The translations under genes and the position numbers were made by a program. A stretch of 44,411 bases of DNA from Bacteroidales bacterium. GTDB lineage: Bacteria; Bacteroidota; Bacteroidia; Bacteroidales; VadinHA17. Numbering within the stretch: the first letter of the stretch is position 1; each line of letters opens with the position of its first letter. The stretch spans positions 1 to 44,411 of the forward strand of contig JANTGF010000030.1 of assembly GCA_024763075.1 (NCBI GenBank), given 5' to 3'. The notes below the pieces were generated by a model. That model searched no databases. It was not told where the DNA came from and was given only the letters and a program-made list of their open reading frames with translations. Of the stretch, positions 44,001 to 44,411 are shown in pieces.

Positions 44001-44411
44001 CGGCCGGGTTTATAAATTTCGCTGTAAATTTATAGCTTACCGTTTGAGGAACATCCGTATTATTTACCAGTACATCTGTAAAATTCATAACTGTAAGGTC
44101 TGTTCCTGAAGGAGTATATCCTGATACATTTGCCGGATCACTTGGTGTGCTAACCAAATCATATACCCAGATACCTGTATGGGTATTGTTTGGTGTAGAG
44201 ATTGTAAAGCTTGTACCAATGCCATTGTCATTGCAAATTGTATCTTCACTGGCAACTACATTAATCATTGGTTGAGGATTAATCGTGATCAAAATGGTAG
44301 TATCCATACCGTCCTCACAATACGCCAGACCGGTTGTCGGATCCAGTATTTTTGCTGTAAACTGATAGCTAACAGTCTGTACTACATCCGTGCTGTTGAT
44401 CAGCAGATCAG
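41071..44411 (-). CDS. Giant type IX-secreted repeat protein (partial, N-terminus outside window)
   Basis: About 1,112 residues are visible; the frame is open at the right edge. Order from the truncated N-terminus: three PKD-like/Ig-like repeats (about 43.6-44.4 kb), each with NxTDxxQxVSYxFTA and CEDGMDTT-like segments; nine SprB-type repeats, each with a C-x-x-x-(S/T)DG start, a central Y-x-W and a G-x-Y-x-V-x-V-x-D-x-x-x-C end; and a gliding-motility-associated C-terminal domain (about 41071-41335) with FSPNGDGRNETW and FNRWG, the type B sorting signal of type IX secretion. The product is probably a cell-surface adhesin. Its gene lies upstream of a PorP/SprF gene on the same strand. Confidence 0.93.
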   Translation of the reverse strand, partial: DLLINSTDVVQTVSYQFTAKILDPTTGLAYCEDGMDTTILITINPQPMINVVASEDTICNDNGIGTSFTISTPNNTHTGIWVYDLVSTPSDPANVSGYTPSGTDLTVMNFTDVLVNNTDVPQTVSYKFTAKFINPAGQFEYCEDGMDTTIVIWINPTPKVEISPESKEFCNNGTTQIRLTTPSVLTNGQVTFDYTSTPSGNPGDITGFSSASGLTDGSEITDILVNHTDTLQSVTYYFTPRALPVACADGPMDSITIVVHPTPITRIDILKNVTCFGYNEGILEVVLAKGVDPLDVTWHDGPGWGSNVRKDAIIDSLFSGTYSVTVTDDLGCRADDHEFINEPSPIPVNARPSFKQIPNHISCAGGSDGILEFGTMGTGPYPPYNIWVTNENSDTIKTGTYPALFNDNATGLSKGIYYVIVKDNAGCKRVISNELKEPEPIIFDMVPEIKTDPYHISCNGYADGSIELTNVSGGNGDYTYMWGTSDGSGLGPLDDMNQDSLSAGTYRVIVTDKLGCTGTDSLELIEPYGIELTDTAITDYNGFNISCNGSSDGAISLSLTGGSGQYYFEWTSADGSGLISDQKDQTGLTAGSYDVRVWDENLCEKNWSFTLIEPDVISVSDSLSQSISGDHNINCADGTDGGIYLTILGGTGNYTYNWTTGDGAGIVPGNKDQTTLTAGNYQLVIEDANGCQASAEITLTEPESLSTTINAAQISCAPGFSDGAAGVVVSGGITPYIYNWSNGETTPDITGLSEGWYYVDVLDANNCTIRDSVWIHNPPPLEIGAEVKDYNGTNISCNLSNDGEINITMESGTPVYIYQWSTTNGSGLVDGQEDQTGLSMGDYTVHVTDANNCTGDTTLHLLEPEKISVDIVTSMAPDGENNINCQGENTASIDLTIGGGIPEYTVQWDDGYTGDSRSALNAGDYFAQIIDINGCSIDTVVHILEPEKLVVSSTVKKSYCPDMSDGEINLTVSGGAPGYQYLWSDGSTWEDLVDVPAGEYIVEVSDVNNCYTYDTIQVESVQSSCLDIPTGFSPNGDGRNETWQIELIELYPDVVIEVFNRWGAMVFRSEKGYPNPWDGRMNGKILPVDSYHYVIDLGNGTPPIIGNITIVK

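Noticed and set aside
1-44411. CRISPR array, tRNA/rRNA gene, transposon or prophage
   Set aside because: No direct-repeat/spacer series, cloverleaf-like segment, transposase or phage structural gene was found by reading; short RNAs could still be missed.

Overview
The window looks like chromosomal DNA of a Bacteroidota bacterium, most likely class Bacteroidia. The evidence is a sdhCAB operon with a single five-helix cytochrome b, a PorP/SprF-family protein beside a secreted protein with a gliding-motility/type IX sorting domain, several TAnnTTTG-type -7 promoter elements, and almost no Shine-Dalgarno sequences. No rRNA, tRNA, CRISPR array, insertion sequence or phage gene was seen. Both ends cut through genes: an alpha/beta hydrolase on the left and a giant repeat protein on the right.

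Left part (1-15.7 kb), mostly housekeeping: alpha/beta hydrolase, succinate dehydrogenase/fumarate reductase (sdhCAB), Xaa-Pro aminopeptidase, a conserved helical protein of unknown function, a CPBP membrane protease divergent from the tRNA-dihydrouridine synthase dusB, an exported S9 prolyl peptidase, nadB, glycyl-tRNA synthetase and a glycosyltransferase. Short sites here include a bidirectional terminator, a 9-bp tandem repeat, a two-part inverted repeat and a palindrome over the nadB promoter.

Middle part (15.8-34.1 kb), an accessory carbohydrate-catabolism region without SusC/SusD genes: an MFS carrier, two paralogous two-domain alpha/beta hydrolases of the acetyl-xylan-esterase-like type, and an exported glycoside-hydrolase-like lipoprotein. 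Next come a four-gene minus-strand operon (GH88-like unsaturated uronyl hydrolase, TIM-barrel sugar isomerase/epimerase, Gfo/Idh/MocA oxidoreductase, SDR) and a five-gene plus-strand group (DoxX, exported Gfo/Idh/MocA, DUF6807/PmoA-like lipoprotein, atypical NAD-dependent epimerase, DHDPS/aldolase-family enzyme). I infer a pathway in which an acylated, uronate-containing or oxidised glycoside is de-esterified, cleaved, oxidised and split by an aldolase. The substrate cannot be read from sequence, and this is the best candidate for undescribed biology here.

Right part (34.1-44.4 kb): a four-gene minus-strand surface-polysaccharide operon (two glycosyltransferases, an asparagine-synthetase-like enzyme lacking the usual Cys2, a Wzx-type flippase), and then the PorP/SprF-family protein gene, preceded in transcription order by a large type IX secreted protein with PKD-like and nine SprB-type repeats.
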